From Paraburkholderia oxyphila NBRC 105797 (GTDB taxonomy: Bacteria > Pseudomonadota > Gammaproteobacteria > Burkholderiales > Burkholderiaceae): a stretch of DNA of 64,000 bases. A program made the position numbers and the translations under genes. Location: assembly GCF_000685075.1 (NCBI RefSeq), contig NZ_BAYD01000046.1:17836-81835 (forward strand), read 5' to 3'. Position 1 is the first letter of the stretch. Each line of letters opens with the position of its first letter. Below are positions 25,469-34,092 of this stretch, in pieces. The notes below the pieces were generated by a model, which was not told the origin of the DNA, ran no database searches, and saw only the letters and a list, made by a program, of their open reading frames with translations.

Positions 25469-27079
25469 ATGTCCCTACCGGCCGCAACGAGCCTGCGGCG
25501 CACGCTATTGCGGCGCCTCGCCGCTCCCCTTTCGCTGCTCGCGCTGATGAGCGGCCTGATTGCCTATTGGCTCGCGTGGCAATACACGCAGCACGTGGTC
25601 GACCGCTCGCTCGCCGACCTCGCCACCGCCATTTCCAAACAGATCCAGATCGCCGGTCCCGAAGCGCCCATCACCGTGCCACCGCTCGCCCAGGCGATGT
25701 TCTCCGACCCCGTCGAGCACCTCGTCTACCGCATCAGCAACGGCGAAACCGAAATCGCCGGCGACCACGACCTGCCGCTGCAAGGCACCAACGTGCGCCG
25801 CATGCACTATGCGTTCGTGTTCGAGACCGTCTACAAGGGGGTGAGCGTGCGTGTCGCGCAGGTGCGCGTGCCGCAGGCCACAGGCAATCCCATCGTCGTG
25901 GAAGTGGGCCAGCCTGTGCATCACCGCGCGCGCATCGCCGCCGAATTCCTCGTGGCGATCATGATGCCGCTCTTGCTGCTCCTGCTCGCCGGCTGGGCGA
26001 TCGTCTGGCGGGTGGTGAACCAGCAGCTCAACCCGCTCACCGATCTCGCCGACTCGCTCAATCGCCAGACGCACACCTCGCTCGAACCCGTCGACGAGAC
26101 CTTCGTGCCGGTCGAGATCCGTCCGCTCACCGGTGCGCTCAACGCGCTGCTTGGACGTCTGAAGACCGCGCTCGACGCTCAGCGCAAATTCATCGCCGAC
26201 GCCGCGCATCAGTTGCGCACGCCGCTCACGGCCGTGAAGCTGCATGCCGAGCAAGCCGTGAACGCACGCGAGCCGCAGAAGGTCAGCGACGCCGTGCGCG
26301 AGCTGCGCGCCGCCGCAGACCGCGCGGTGCGTCTGTCGAATCAGCTGCTCTCGCTCGCGCGCGCCGAGCCGGGCGAGCAGGCGGCGCGCTTCGTCGACAT
26401 CGACATGGCCGCGCTGGCATTCGAGACCGGCGCCGAGTGGGTGCCGCGCGCGCTCGCGAGCCACGTCGACCTCGGCTTCCAGCGCCTCGACGACCCCGAA
26501 AACGACACGCCACTGATGGTGCGCGGCAACCCCGTGCTGCTGCGCGAAGTCATCGCCAATCTGCTCGACAACGCGCTGAAGTATTTGCCGCCCGCGCGCG
26601 TCGAGGGTGGGCGCATCACCGTCACCGTGACCGAGACGCTCACCGATGGCGTGCCGATGGCGGAGATCGTCGTCGAGGACAACGGCCGCGGCGTGCCGCA
26701 AGCGCAGCAGGCCGATCTCTTCAAGCGCTTCTTCCGCGGCGACGGCCAGACCGAGAGCGGCGTGGACAGCGGCGCGGGCCTCGGCCTCGCGATCGTGCAC
26801 GACATCATGACGCTGCATCGTGGCAGCGTGCACTACGAAGACGCGCCGGAAGGCGGTGCGCGTTTCATCGTGCGCGTGCCGCTCACGAACCATCCCGCAC
26901 TCGATGCGAAAGACGGCAAGCAGATGAAACGCACGAAGGACACGGTAGCGGGCGATCACGCGCTGGGCATGAGTGCGCCGCACGCCGACGATCGTCAAGC
27001 GGGTCCCGACGCACAATCTGGACAGTCGACGCAGTGGCCCGCGAAAAAACCGACGCACCAGGCGCCTGTCGATAACTGA
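25469..27079 (+). CDS. Sensor histidine kinase (TctE-like, 2CSK_N sensor)
   Basis: A 536-residue inner-membrane kinase. The start MSLPAATSLRRTLLRRLAAP (ATG 25469) begins a two-component sensor N-terminal domain with a first membrane helix at about 15-40. A periplasmic domain of about 120 residues and a second helix (about 158-185) follow, then HAMP-like linkage. The phosphoacceptor His is at about residue 247 (DAAHQLRTPLTA). The ATPase has the N box (LLDNALKYLP), G1 box (VEDNGRGVP) and G2 box (GAGLGLAIV). A charged 50-residue tail extends the C-terminus. It partners the preceding response regulator. Confidence 0.92.
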   Translation: MSLPAATSLRRTLLRRLAAPLSLLALMSGLIAYWLAWQYTQHVVDRSLADLATAISKQIQIAGPEAPITVPPLAQAMFSDPVEHLVYRISNGETEIAGDHDLPLQGTNVRRMHYAFVFETVYKGVSVRVAQVRVPQATGNPIVVEVGQPVHHRARIAAEFLVAIMMPLLLLLLAGWAIVWRVVNQQLNPLTDLADSLNRQTHTSLEPVDETFVPVEIRPLTGALNALLGRLKTALDAQRKFIADAAHQLRTPLTAVKLHAEQAVNAREPQKVSDAVRELRAAADRAVRLSNQLLSLARAEPGEQAARFVDIDMAALAFETGAEWVPRALASHVDLGFQRLDDPENDTPLMVRGNPVLLREVIANLLDNALKYLPPARVEGGRITVTVTETLTDGVPMAEIVVEDNGRGVPQAQQADLFKRFFRGDGQTESGVDSGAGLGLAIVHDIMTLHRGSVHYEDAPEGGARFIVRVPLTNHPALDAKDGKQMKRTKDTVAGDHALGMSAPHADDRQAGPDAQSGQSTQWPAKKPTHQAPVDN

Positions 27080-27116
27080 CGCGGCGCGATTCGCTTCGCG
27101 TCCAGCATCCAGAAAA

Positions 27117-27146
27117 AATATGGGCCGCATCTTTGCGGCCCATATT
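27117..27146. terminator. Bidirectional terminator between kinase and SET gene
   Basis: A 12-bp stem AATATGGGCCGC/GCGGCCCATATT with a 6-nt loop. It is flanked by an A run on the left (U run for the minus strand) and a weaker T-rich tail on the right. It lies between convergent genes. Confidence 0.85.
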
Positions 27147-27198
27147 CATTTCAGCGGTACATGACAACACGCATGCACGACCCAGCCAGCCGCCATGC

Positions 27199-27690
27199 TT
27201 ACTTCTTTTTCTTGGCCTTCTTCGCCTTGCCGCCCTTGCCCTCCTCGGGCGGGGCGAGCATCGTGCCGCGGCACTTGCGCGCGCCGCAGCGGCATTCGTA
27301 TTCGCGCTTGAGCTTCTTGGTCTGCTTCGCGTCGATCACGAGGCCGTAGTCGTAAAAGAGCTCCTCGCCCTCGGCGATATCGCGCAGCGCGTGAATGTAC
27401 ACATGACCGTCGATCTCTTCGGCTTCGCAATTCGGCGCGCACGAATGATTGATCCAGCGCGCGCTGTTGCCGTTCACCTTGCCGTCGATCACGTCGCCGT
27501 CGTCGAGTGCGAAATAGAAGGTGTGATTCGGTTCGTCGGGATTATGCGGATGACGCCGCAATGCTTCCTTCCACGAGATGCGTTCGCCCTTGTATTCGAT
27601 CAGGCGTTCGCCAGCCTCGATCGCCCCGGCCGCAAATACGCCCTTGCCGTGTACGCCCGACTGGCGCACGACGATCCTGCGTACACTCAT
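27199..27690 (-). CDS. SET-domain protein lysine methyltransferase
   Basis: A 163-residue SET-domain protein. The SET motifs are visible: HGKGVFAA at about 14-21, NHSC at 81-84 with the pseudoknot context, and ELFYDYG at 110-116. A post-SET-like cluster follows with Cys133, Cys135 and Cys140, which with Cys84 could hold zinc. The tail is strongly basic (KGGKAKKAKKKK). It would transfer methyl groups from SAM to protein lysine; the target in this bacterium is unknown. AAGGA precedes the ATG. Single-gene unit between convergent and codirectional neighbours. Confidence 0.9.
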   Translation of the reverse strand: MSVRRIVVRQSGVHGKGVFAAGAIEAGERLIEYKGERISWKEALRRHPHNPDEPNHTFYFALDDGDVIDGKVNGNSARWINHSCAPNCEAEEIDGHVYIHALRDIAEGEELFYDYGLVIDAKQTKKLKREYECRCGARKCRGTMLAPPEEGKGGKAKKAKKKK

Positions 27691-27850
27691 TGAATGAATC
27701 CTTGTGAAGTCAGCTTTCGATGCAAACGCGGCGCCTTGTCGGCGCCGCGCTCATGAGCACGCGTTCAATCGAGACGCGCACCGCAACCGGCATCGTACAC
27801 GTTAGCCCCTCTTCCCTTCAACTCGCGCGCCATTCGCGGGCGCTACGCGT

Positions 27851-28963
27851 TCAGCGCTGGCCGAGCGTCGTCTCGCCGAAGAGCGTCTTGTGCTCGCGAG
27901 GCTGCGAGCGCCAGTACTGCGGCGGCGCGTTCACGCTCGCGCCGAGTTGCGCGGCGGCATGCCATGGCCAACGCGGATCGTAGAGCATCGCGCGCGCCAT
28001 CGCGATCATGTCGGCCTCACCGTCTTCGAGGATTTGATTGGCCTGCAGTGGATCGGTGATGAGCCCCACCGCGACCGTATTCACGCCGGTCTCCTGCTTC
28101 ACCTTGCGCGCGAACGGCACCTGATAACCGGGCTCGAGTGGAATCTTCTGCAATGGCGAAACACCGCCCGACGACACGTCGACCCAGTCTGCTCCGCGCG
28201 CCTTGAGCGCCTGAGCGAACACGACCGTGTCTTCGGGCGTCCAGCCGCCTTCGACCCAATCGGTTGCCGATACCCGCACGCCAACCGGACGATCGTCCGG
28301 AAATTCCGCGCGCATCGCGTCGAATACTTCGAGCGGAAAGCGCATGCGGTTTTCGAGCGAGCCGCCATATTCGTCGGTGCGCTGGTTGGCGATCGGCGAG
28401 AGAAATTGATGCAGCAGATAGCCATGCGCCGCGTGGACTTCGAGCGCATCGATGCCCAGCCGCGCGGCCCGTCGCGCCGTCGCTGCAAACGCATTGCGCA
28501 CGCGGTTCAGGCCGGCCGTATCGAGCGCGAGCGGCGGCGTTTCATCGGCCTTGTGCGGCAGCGCGGAGGGCGCGTGCGGCAACCAGCCGCCATCGGCCAC
28601 GGAAATCAGCTGGCCGCCCTCCCAGGGCACGTGGCTCGACGCCTTGCGTCCCGCGTGCGAGATCTGCATGGCGATGCGAATCGGCGAATAGCGCCGAATG
28701 GCGGCGATCACCGGTTCGAGTGCGGCTTCGGTCACGTCGTCCCAAAGGCCGAGATCGCCGGGCGTGATGCGGCCGTCCGGCTCGACGGCCGTGGCCTCGA
28801 TACACAGCATCGCCGCGCCCGAAAGCGCGAGATGGCCGAGGTGGATCATGTGCCAGTCGGTGGCCTCGCCTCGCACCGCCGAGTATTGGCACATCGGCGA
28901 CACGACAATGCGATTGGCGAGCGTCACGCCACGCAGCTCGAGCGGAGTGAAGAGCGTGCTCAT
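27851..28963 (-). CDS. Old yellow enzyme family NAD(P)H:flavin oxidoreductase (YqjM/XenA-like)
   Basis: A 370-residue FMN-binding TIM barrel. The start MSTLFTPLELRGVTLANRIVV and SPMCQYSA carry the YqjM-class Cys that tunes the flavin. The catalytic pair His/His of the class is within LEVHAAHGYLLHQF. FMN and phosphate loops appear late (VGLITDPLQAN, DMIAMARAML). These enzymes reduce activated C=C bonds of enals, nitro compounds and similar electrophiles. The ATG at 28963 lacks a good ribosome-binding site but matches the family start. Physiological substrate unknown. Confidence 0.92.
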   Translation of the reverse strand: MSTLFTPLELRGVTLANRIVVSPMCQYSAVRGEATDWHMIHLGHLALSGAAMLCIEATAVEPDGRITPGDLGLWDDVTEAALEPVIAAIRRYSPIRIAMQISHAGRKASSHVPWEGGQLISVADGGWLPHAPSALPHKADETPPLALDTAGLNRVRNAFAATARRAARLGIDALEVHAAHGYLLHQFLSPIANQRTDEYGGSLENRMRFPLEVFDAMRAEFPDDRPVGVRVSATDWVEGGWTPEDTVVFAQALKARGADWVDVSSGGVSPLQKIPLEPGYQVPFARKVKQETGVNTVAVGLITDPLQANQILEDGEADMIAMARAMLYDPRWPWHAAAQLGASVNAPPQYWRSQPREHKTLFGETTLGQR

Positions 28964-29158
28964 GGGAGGAGTGCGAACGGTGGTGGGAGCGTTCGAGAAT
29001 AGCACGCGCCTTTGACAGCTGCTGGCAACGCTCACAGGCGCGAGGCAGGTGTGGAACGGCCGCAAAGTCGATGCAACGCGAACCCAAAACACGCCCTGGG
29101 CACGACGCGCAGCACCCAGCGTGCGCGCGCGGGAAAAGCAGAAGGAGAGGCCGAAGCC

Positions 29159-29896
29159 TCAGGGCGACTTCGCGGGTACGCTGGTATTTGCGTTGTCGAC
29201 GGCGTCGAGCCATTCGCCGAACATGCGGCTCGCCTGCGCTTCGAGACGCGGACCGTGCTGGGCAGTCTGCGCACGCAGTGCGTTGACGTCGATGCCCGCC
29301 GCGTCGATCTCGGCGGCATGGCCGATCAGCCAGGGCTCGAAGCGGTCGGCGCGCACTTCGGGATGGCATTGCAGCCCGAGCACATGCGAGCCCCACGAGA
29401 ACGCCTGGTTTTCACACAGCGGCGTGGATGCGAGACGTGTCGCGCCCTGCGGCAGATCGAACGTGTCGCCATGCCAGTGCAGCATCGAGGTGGCTGCGCC
29501 ATCGACGTGCCGCAGCGGCGACGCGTGGCCCGCATCGGTCAGCGTGAGCGGCGTCCAGCCGATTTCCTGATGCCCGGCGGCATAGACACGCGCACCGAGC
29601 ACCCGCGCGATGAGCTGGGCCCCGAGACAGATGCCGAGCGTGGGCAGACCGGCGGCGATGCGCTTTTCGATCAGCGCGGCGATGGGCGCAAGGGTGGGAT
29701 AGCGTGCGTCGTCGCAGGCGTTGATGGGACCGCCGAGGATCACCATCAACGAAGCGGAAACGGGATTGAGCGCGCCGACGCGCGCAAAGCCGACATCGAC
29801 ATAGCGCACCGGACGCCCGCGCTCGCCGAGCACGCGCTCGAAGCTGCCGAGGTCCTCGAAATATACGTGGCGAATGGCCAATACTTCGCGATTCAT
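29159..29896 (-). CDS. Class I glutamine amidotransferase (GATase1-like)
   Basis: A 245-residue stand-alone glutamine amidotransferase domain. The catalytic triad is visible as Cys90 in GICLGAQL, and His178 and Glu180 in LQCHPEV. The ILGGPINA oxyanion region is at about 53-60. Such proteins resemble GMP synthase amidotransferase-like and gamma-glutamyl hydrolase-like enzymes, which release ammonia from glutamine or cleave gamma-glutamyl bonds. The specific acceptor is unknown. The ATG at 29896 is preferred to an upstream TTG. AGGGA lies 8 nt upstream. Confidence 0.9.
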   Translation of the reverse strand: MNREVLAIRHVYFEDLGSFERVLGERGRPVRYVDVGFARVGALNPVSASLMVILGGPINACDDARYPTLAPIAALIEKRIAAGLPTLGICLGAQLIARVLGARVYAAGHQEIGWTPLTLTDAGHASPLRHVDGAATSMLHWHGDTFDLPQGATRLASTPLCENQAFSWGSHVLGLQCHPEVRADRFEPWLIGHAAEIDAAGIDVNALRAQTAQHGPRLEAQASRMFGEWLDAVDNANTSVPAKSP

Positions 29897-30119
29897 CGGC
29901 AAATCCCTGGGTCAGCTACACAATGCAACGCCTCGCGCAAACCGCATGCGGGATGCATGCCGGACTCACACGAAAAGCACACGCTGGAGCACGCACGTGC
30001 GTGCAACGATAAGCACGCCGGCGCAAACGCGCCGCGCGCACGACCAAACCGGACGAGAACCGGATCCTTCGGGCGAGCGGACCACGCAGCCGCGAACAGC
30101 CGCCGGGCCCGCCTGAGCA

Positions 30120-30758
30120 TTACGCCGCGAAGATCTTCCAGTTCTTCTTCTGCGTCGTCGCGTCGGCCTGTTCGTACACCGAGCAATCGAGACGCAGGTC
30201 GGTGTCGGACATGTCGATCTTGAGCAGCCCGCAACGATGCGGCGTCTTCTTCGGGTTCTTGCTCGGCTCGAAGTGCGAGCAGGTGAGGCACATGCGATGC
30301 TGCGGCATGGCTTCCTGCGACTCCAGCACGTAGACCGTCTTGAGCAGCGTGCGGTAGACCGCCGACTGCTCGTCGGCACGCAGCGTGCCGACGGCCTTCG
30401 AGAGGAAGTCAGGCCATTGCGCGGCCTTCTTCGCGGCCGTACGGCCACGCGCGGTGAGGCGCACCGCGAGCGCGCGGCCGTCGTCGAGCGCACGGCGCTT
30501 TTCGACGAGACCCTTGGTTTCGAGCGTGCTCACCGCATCGCTGGTCGTGGCGGCAGTCAGCGCCGTCTCGCGGGCGATCTCGCCGAGGCGCATCGGCCCC
30601 TTGCGCTGCATCAGCAGCACGAGAATTTCGCCCTGGGTCGGCGTGAGTCCTGCCCCTTCGGCCCAGTCCCACGCCTGGCTCCGCATTGCCGTGCTAAGTC
30701 GCAGCAGGCTATGGGTCACCCGCCCGGCTGCCTGCTCTCCGTATACGCCTTCGCTCAT
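30120..30758 (-). CDS. MarR-family regulator with a C-terminal four-cysteine extension
   Basis: A 212-residue protein. The MarR winged helix-turn-helix lies at about 35-105 (LTPTQGEILVLLMQ, LGEIARETALTAATTSDAVSTLE, then VEKRRALDDGRALAVRLT). Beyond it is an unusual tail with Cys157, Cys160, Cys176 and Cys192 in the pattern CLTC, HRCG, DCSVYEQ. This could bind zinc or an iron-sulfur cluster, or sense redox state. Length is about 60 residues above a normal MarR. The neighbouring genes do not reveal its targets; the 720-bp region upstream contains DnaA boxes. Confidence 0.9.
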   Translation of the reverse strand: MSEGVYGEQAAGRVTHSLLRLSTAMRSQAWDWAEGAGLTPTQGEILVLLMQRKGPMRLGEIARETALTAATTSDAVSTLETKGLVEKRRALDDGRALAVRLTARGRTAAKKAAQWPDFLSKAVGTLRADEQSAVYRTLLKTVYVLESQEAMPQHRMCLTCSHFEPSKNPKKTPHRCGLLKIDMSDTDLRLDCSVYEQADATTQKKNWKIFAA

Positions 30759-31013
30759 AGTCTTTCGCTGGTTATTGGCAGCTTGCGCTGCATCGTCAGC
30801 CGCCGCACCGGGCGACGGCCTTGTGGGAAAGTTCGCGCCCGATTCCAGGAAATCGGCCGCACCATCTCAAAAAATTCCTGCTTCGCCGGCGCAAGAAACG
30901 CACGCTGCGCACAGTCATTCCGTCTCGCCTGCAGGCCCAAAGTCTCCTTCCCAACCTCGCGCCTGCTCAGCAAACCGATATTCTATGCGAGAGTGGCGAA
31001 TCGCACAGCTAAC

Positions 31014-31330
31014 TTATCCAATGCGAATTGTGGATAACCAGTTGGTAAGTACACCATTGGTATGTGGACTAAATCTTGATGATGCTCAATACCGGCGTCC
31101 ACCGTTACCTGGTTATCCCTCATTTTTTCTGCCCGCGCAACTGAAGTCTACCCGTGAGCCACGCACGCAGGCCATTGAGTTTTCAGGCATTTTGACGGTT
31201 ACCCACAGGATGGGGTCCGTCAGGCCAGCAACGATTGACTCTGTATACGCGAACATCAAAAAAATAAGAACCCCCTGGTATCTTGCCTGGGACAAAAAAA
31301 TCTTTTTTTCATCCAGCACAAGGTTCCGCG
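31014..31330. other. DnaA-box cluster 1 with adjacent AT-rich DNA (candidate origin element)
   Basis: An exact DnaA box (TTATCCACA class) is at 31029-31037 on the minus strand, with an opposed near-box at 31014-31022. An 8/9 box TTACCCACA lies at 31199-31207. Two 7/9 boxes are near 31063 and 31113. The boxes are followed by an A/T-rich stretch (31250-31320) with two homopolymer runs, like an unwinding element. The stretch 30759-31478 has no recognisable gene. Confidence 0.55.
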
Positions 31331-31348
31331 AACAGCCCTGAAAATGCA

Positions 31349-31375
31349 AGGGCAGCCCGCGGGCTGCCCTCTTTT
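31349..31375 (+). terminator. Strong plus-strand intrinsic terminator with no upstream gene
   Basis: Palindrome AGGGCAGCCC-GC-GGGCTGCCCT followed by CTTTTT on the plus strand. There is no plus-strand protein gene for more than 4 kb upstream. It may end an unannotated small RNA, or serve the minus-strand ybdK transcript in reverse (weaker U run). Confidence 0.75.
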
Positions 31376-31478
31376 TCGTGTGCTTTCCGGCGTTACGACG
31401 TTGCCCGGATCGCACACCTGGCCGGCTCATCCCGCTGCCGGGCCCGCGCCGGCCTGGCCGGATGGCCAGCCTGCGCGC

Positions 31479-32594
31479 TCAGGCGCGCCAGCGCAAACAT
31501 TGTTGCCGCACCGCCTCGTGCAGCGATTTTTCCTCGGCGACCACGCTGCGCAGCCAGCTCGCATCGTTGGTCTGGGCGCGCGCGAGCGTGCCGATTTCAG
31601 CCAGCGCGCGCGTGGAGCCGAGCGCCTCGCCGTGCGGCGCGATCTTGTCGAGCGTAGCCAGAATGTCTTCCGAAATCGTGCGGCGCTCGCCCGTCTGCGG
31701 ATCGACGCAGGTGCCGGCGAGGCCAAAGCGGCATGCCTGGAAGCGGTTGAACGTGTAGACGAGGTAATCGTCCTCGAGCGGCTGGATCGGCCGGTCGATC
31801 AGCAAATGGCGCGCGAGCGTCTGGATATAGCAGGCGATCGCCGCTGCGCGCTCGACCGAGAGCGGCGTATCCATGACGCGCACCTCGATCGTGCCGAAGC
31901 CGGGCTTTGGGCGGATGTCCCAGTAGAAGTCTTTCATGCTGTTGACAACGCCCGTATGCACCATCTTCGAGAAGTACTCCTTGAACTCCTCCCAGCTGAG
32001 CACGAACGGCGCGCGACCCGACAGCGGGAACGCGAACACGGAATTCAGCCGTGCCGAATGAAATCCGGTGTCGACGCCCTGCACGTACGGCGACGATGCC
32101 GACAGCGCAATGAAGTGCGGAATGAAGCGCGAGAGCGAATGCAGCAGGAACAGCGCGCTGTCGGCGTCTGGACAGCCGATATGCACGTGCTGGCCGAACA
32201 CCGTGAACTGCTTCGCGAGATAGCCGTACAGCTCCGAAAGGTACTGAAAGCGGGGCGTATCGACGATGCGCCGGTCGCTCCACTGCTGGAACGCATGCGT
32301 GCCGCCGCCGCACAGGCCGACGTTCAGACGGTCGGCGGCGGCGACCAGCACGTCGCGAATCTTGCGCAGATCGGCCACGGCCTGCTCATGGTGCGTGCAG
32401 ATGCCCGTGGAGAGCTCGATCATGCTTTCGGTGATCTCGGGCGTGATATTGCCCGGGATCTCCTGATCCTTGATGAGGCGCATGAGGTCGCTGCCGGCCT
32501 TGGTCAGATCGTAATCGTGCGTGTTGACGACCTGCATTTCGAGTTCGACGCCGAACGTGAACGGCTTCGAATCGACAAAAGTTTCCAGTGACAT
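31479..32594 (-). CDS. YbdK-type carboxylate-amine ligase (glutamate-cysteine ligase family 2)
   Basis: A 371-residue GCS2-family ATP-dependent ligase, almost exactly the length of E. coli YbdK (372). It begins MSLETFVDSKPFTFGVELEMQ. Conserved active-site regions include GVELEMQ, ELSTGICTHH, GGGTHAF, GQHVHIGC and TIEVRVMD. The family has weak glutamate-cysteine ligase activity in E. coli; the true reaction is uncertain. The genuine gshA lies 28 kb away in this window. ATG 32594 has GAGGGG 5-6 nt upstream; the 43-residue upstream frame was rejected. Confidence 0.92.
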   Translation of the reverse strand: MSLETFVDSKPFTFGVELEMQVVNTHDYDLTKAGSDLMRLIKDQEIPGNITPEITESMIELSTGICTHHEQAVADLRKIRDVLVAAADRLNVGLCGGGTHAFQQWSDRRIVDTPRFQYLSELYGYLAKQFTVFGQHVHIGCPDADSALFLLHSLSRFIPHFIALSASSPYVQGVDTGFHSARLNSVFAFPLSGRAPFVLSWEEFKEYFSKMVHTGVVNSMKDFYWDIRPKPGFGTIEVRVMDTPLSVERAAAIACYIQTLARHLLIDRPIQPLEDDYLVYTFNRFQACRFGLAGTCVDPQTGERRTISEDILATLDKIAPHGEALGSTRALAEIGTLARAQTNDASWLRSVVAEEKSLHEAVRQQCLRWRA

Positions 32595-32691
32595 GACATC
32601 CCCTCTTTCGGCCGCGCCGCCCGGGATGCCGATTGTCGTGTCGGCGCGCCGGACGGCGGGCGGTGTTACCAGGCGGCCGAGGCCGCCGAAT

Positions 32692-33897
32692 TCACTTTTC
32701 GCCGCGTTCGCCGACGAGCGCAAGCGCGCGGTAGACGAGCCACGGCCCGATGAGCTGAAGCACGACGATGGCGCACATCATGATCGCGCGCAGGCGCGGA
32801 TCGAACGACGGGTAAAGATCGTAGGTGTCCTCCACGAGCAGGAGCGCCAGCGCGGACATGGGCGTGAGCGCAATCCCGAGCGCGATGCCCTGCTTCCATT
32901 CGAGTCCGCTCGGCCTGGCGAAGATCAGCACGCCGACGAGTTTCGCCACGAACCGCGCAACGATGAGCCCCGCCGCCGCCACGCCGCCGACGAGAATGTC
33001 GTGCCATTCGAAGGTGGTCATCGTGAGCACGAACAGGATCACGGTGAGCAGCCATCCGGCCGTGCCGAAATGCTGTGGCCACAATTGCGGCCGCGCCTCG
33101 AGGTTCTTCACGATGATGCCCGCGGCCAGCAGGCTCAGGATGGTCGAGAGCTTGAGCAGGTGCGCCACGGCGATCGCCAGCAGCACGAGGCCGAACAGCG
33201 CGACGAACGAATGCTCGTCCTGCGGGCTCAGGTGCCGGTAGAACAAGGTGCAGGCGCGCGCGAGGATATACGCGACGACGATCGAGCCGACCAGCAGGTA
33301 GAGCGGCTGCAGGATGGTGGCGAAAACGTTGCCATAGATCTCCTGGTGCAGCCATCCCGACGCGAGCTTTTCGATCACGACCGCATACATGCTGTTGAGC
33401 GCCGTGAGCGTGAGCAGGCGCTGCGTGACCTGGCCTTCGGCGCGCAGCTCGGTCTTGAGCTGGATCACCATCGCCGGCGAAGTCGCCATGGCGATCGAGG
33501 CCACGACGATGGCGACCATCGCCGGCACCGAGAGGAACAGCAGCACGACGAGCACGAGCACGAAGGTCAGCGTGGCTTCCGCGAGGCTCGAGAGGATGAG
33601 CCACGGGTTGCGGCGAATCCAGCGCAAGTCGAGCCGGCTGCCGAGCTCGAACAGCAGCAGGCCGAGCGCGACATCGAGCAGCGGCCGCGCGGCGTCGGCC
33701 GTTTCGAGGCCGATCACGCCAAAGCCCGCCGAGCCGGCAATCAGCCCGATGATCGCGTAGCCCGAAATACGCGGCAGCCGCCAGGCGCGATAACACAGCT
33801 CGCCGACGAGACCGGCGGCGAGCAACGCTAGCCCCGCCCAGAATATGCCGTCTGGCTGCAACGGCCAGCTCGGAAAGAACGAAAACGCCGACTTCAT
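32692..33897 (-). CDS. CPA2-family cation:proton antiporter (Kef-like, no RCK domain)
   Basis: A 401-residue membrane protein with about twelve helices and the Na+/H+ exchanger fold of the KefB/KefC class. Typical segments are RLPRISGYAIIGLIAGSAG (about 41-59) and VASIAMATSPAMVIQLK. The protein ends after the membrane domain, with no TrkA-N/RCK regulatory domain, so it is not a full Kef channel. It likely exchanges Na+ or K+ for protons. The ATG at 33897 has AGGAG at long spacing; the long upstream frame runs through the repeat region and was rejected. It precedes ybdK by 97 bp. Confidence 0.9.
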   Translation of the reverse strand: MKSAFSFFPSWPLQPDGIFWAGLALLAAGLVGELCYRAWRLPRISGYAIIGLIAGSAGFGVIGLETADAARPLLDVALGLLLFELGSRLDLRWIRRNPWLILSSLAEATLTFVLVLVVLLFLSVPAMVAIVVASIAMATSPAMVIQLKTELRAEGQVTQRLLTLTALNSMYAVVIEKLASGWLHQEIYGNVFATILQPLYLLVGSIVVAYILARACTLFYRHLSPQDEHSFVALFGLVLLAIAVAHLLKLSTILSLLAAGIIVKNLEARPQLWPQHFGTAGWLLTVILFVLTMTTFEWHDILVGGVAAAGLIVARFVAKLVGVLIFARPSGLEWKQGIALGIALTPMSALALLLVEDTYDLYPSFDPRLRAIMMCAIVVLQLIGPWLVYRALALVGERGEK

Positions 33898-33927
33898 CGT
33901 AATGGCTTCTCCTTGGCAGAACATCTT

Positions 33928-34092
33928 GCATGGGATTGGATCCGGCGCTTCGCAGGGACACGCAGCATGTGCTGAAGCACTTACTGTGGTCCAGGGCCAA
34001 AGCCCCGGGTCCGATCGACAGCTCTGCATGGGACCAGAGCAAGCGCTTTGCATGGGGCCGGAATCAGTGCTGAAGCACTCACTCCGGCCGAC
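33928..34092 (+). repeat. Degenerate array of R43 palindromic repeats
   Basis: One complete 43-bp unit lies at 34050-34092: GCATGGG, outer stem GCCGGA/TCCGGC, inner stem AGTGCT/AGCACT, end GAC. Partial units start at 33928 and 34026, and a right half lies near 33965-33992. A GTCGAC remnant follows at 34112. Located upstream of the antiporter gene. Confidence 0.8.

Noticed and set aside
25505..27130. 541-residue minus-strand open frame over the histidine kinase
   Set aside because: The plus strand carries all kinase motifs; this frame has none.
31479..32723. ybdK as the glutathione-synthesis gshA
   Set aside because: Length and motifs fit YbdK; a full-length genuine gshA is at 59.5-61.2 kb.
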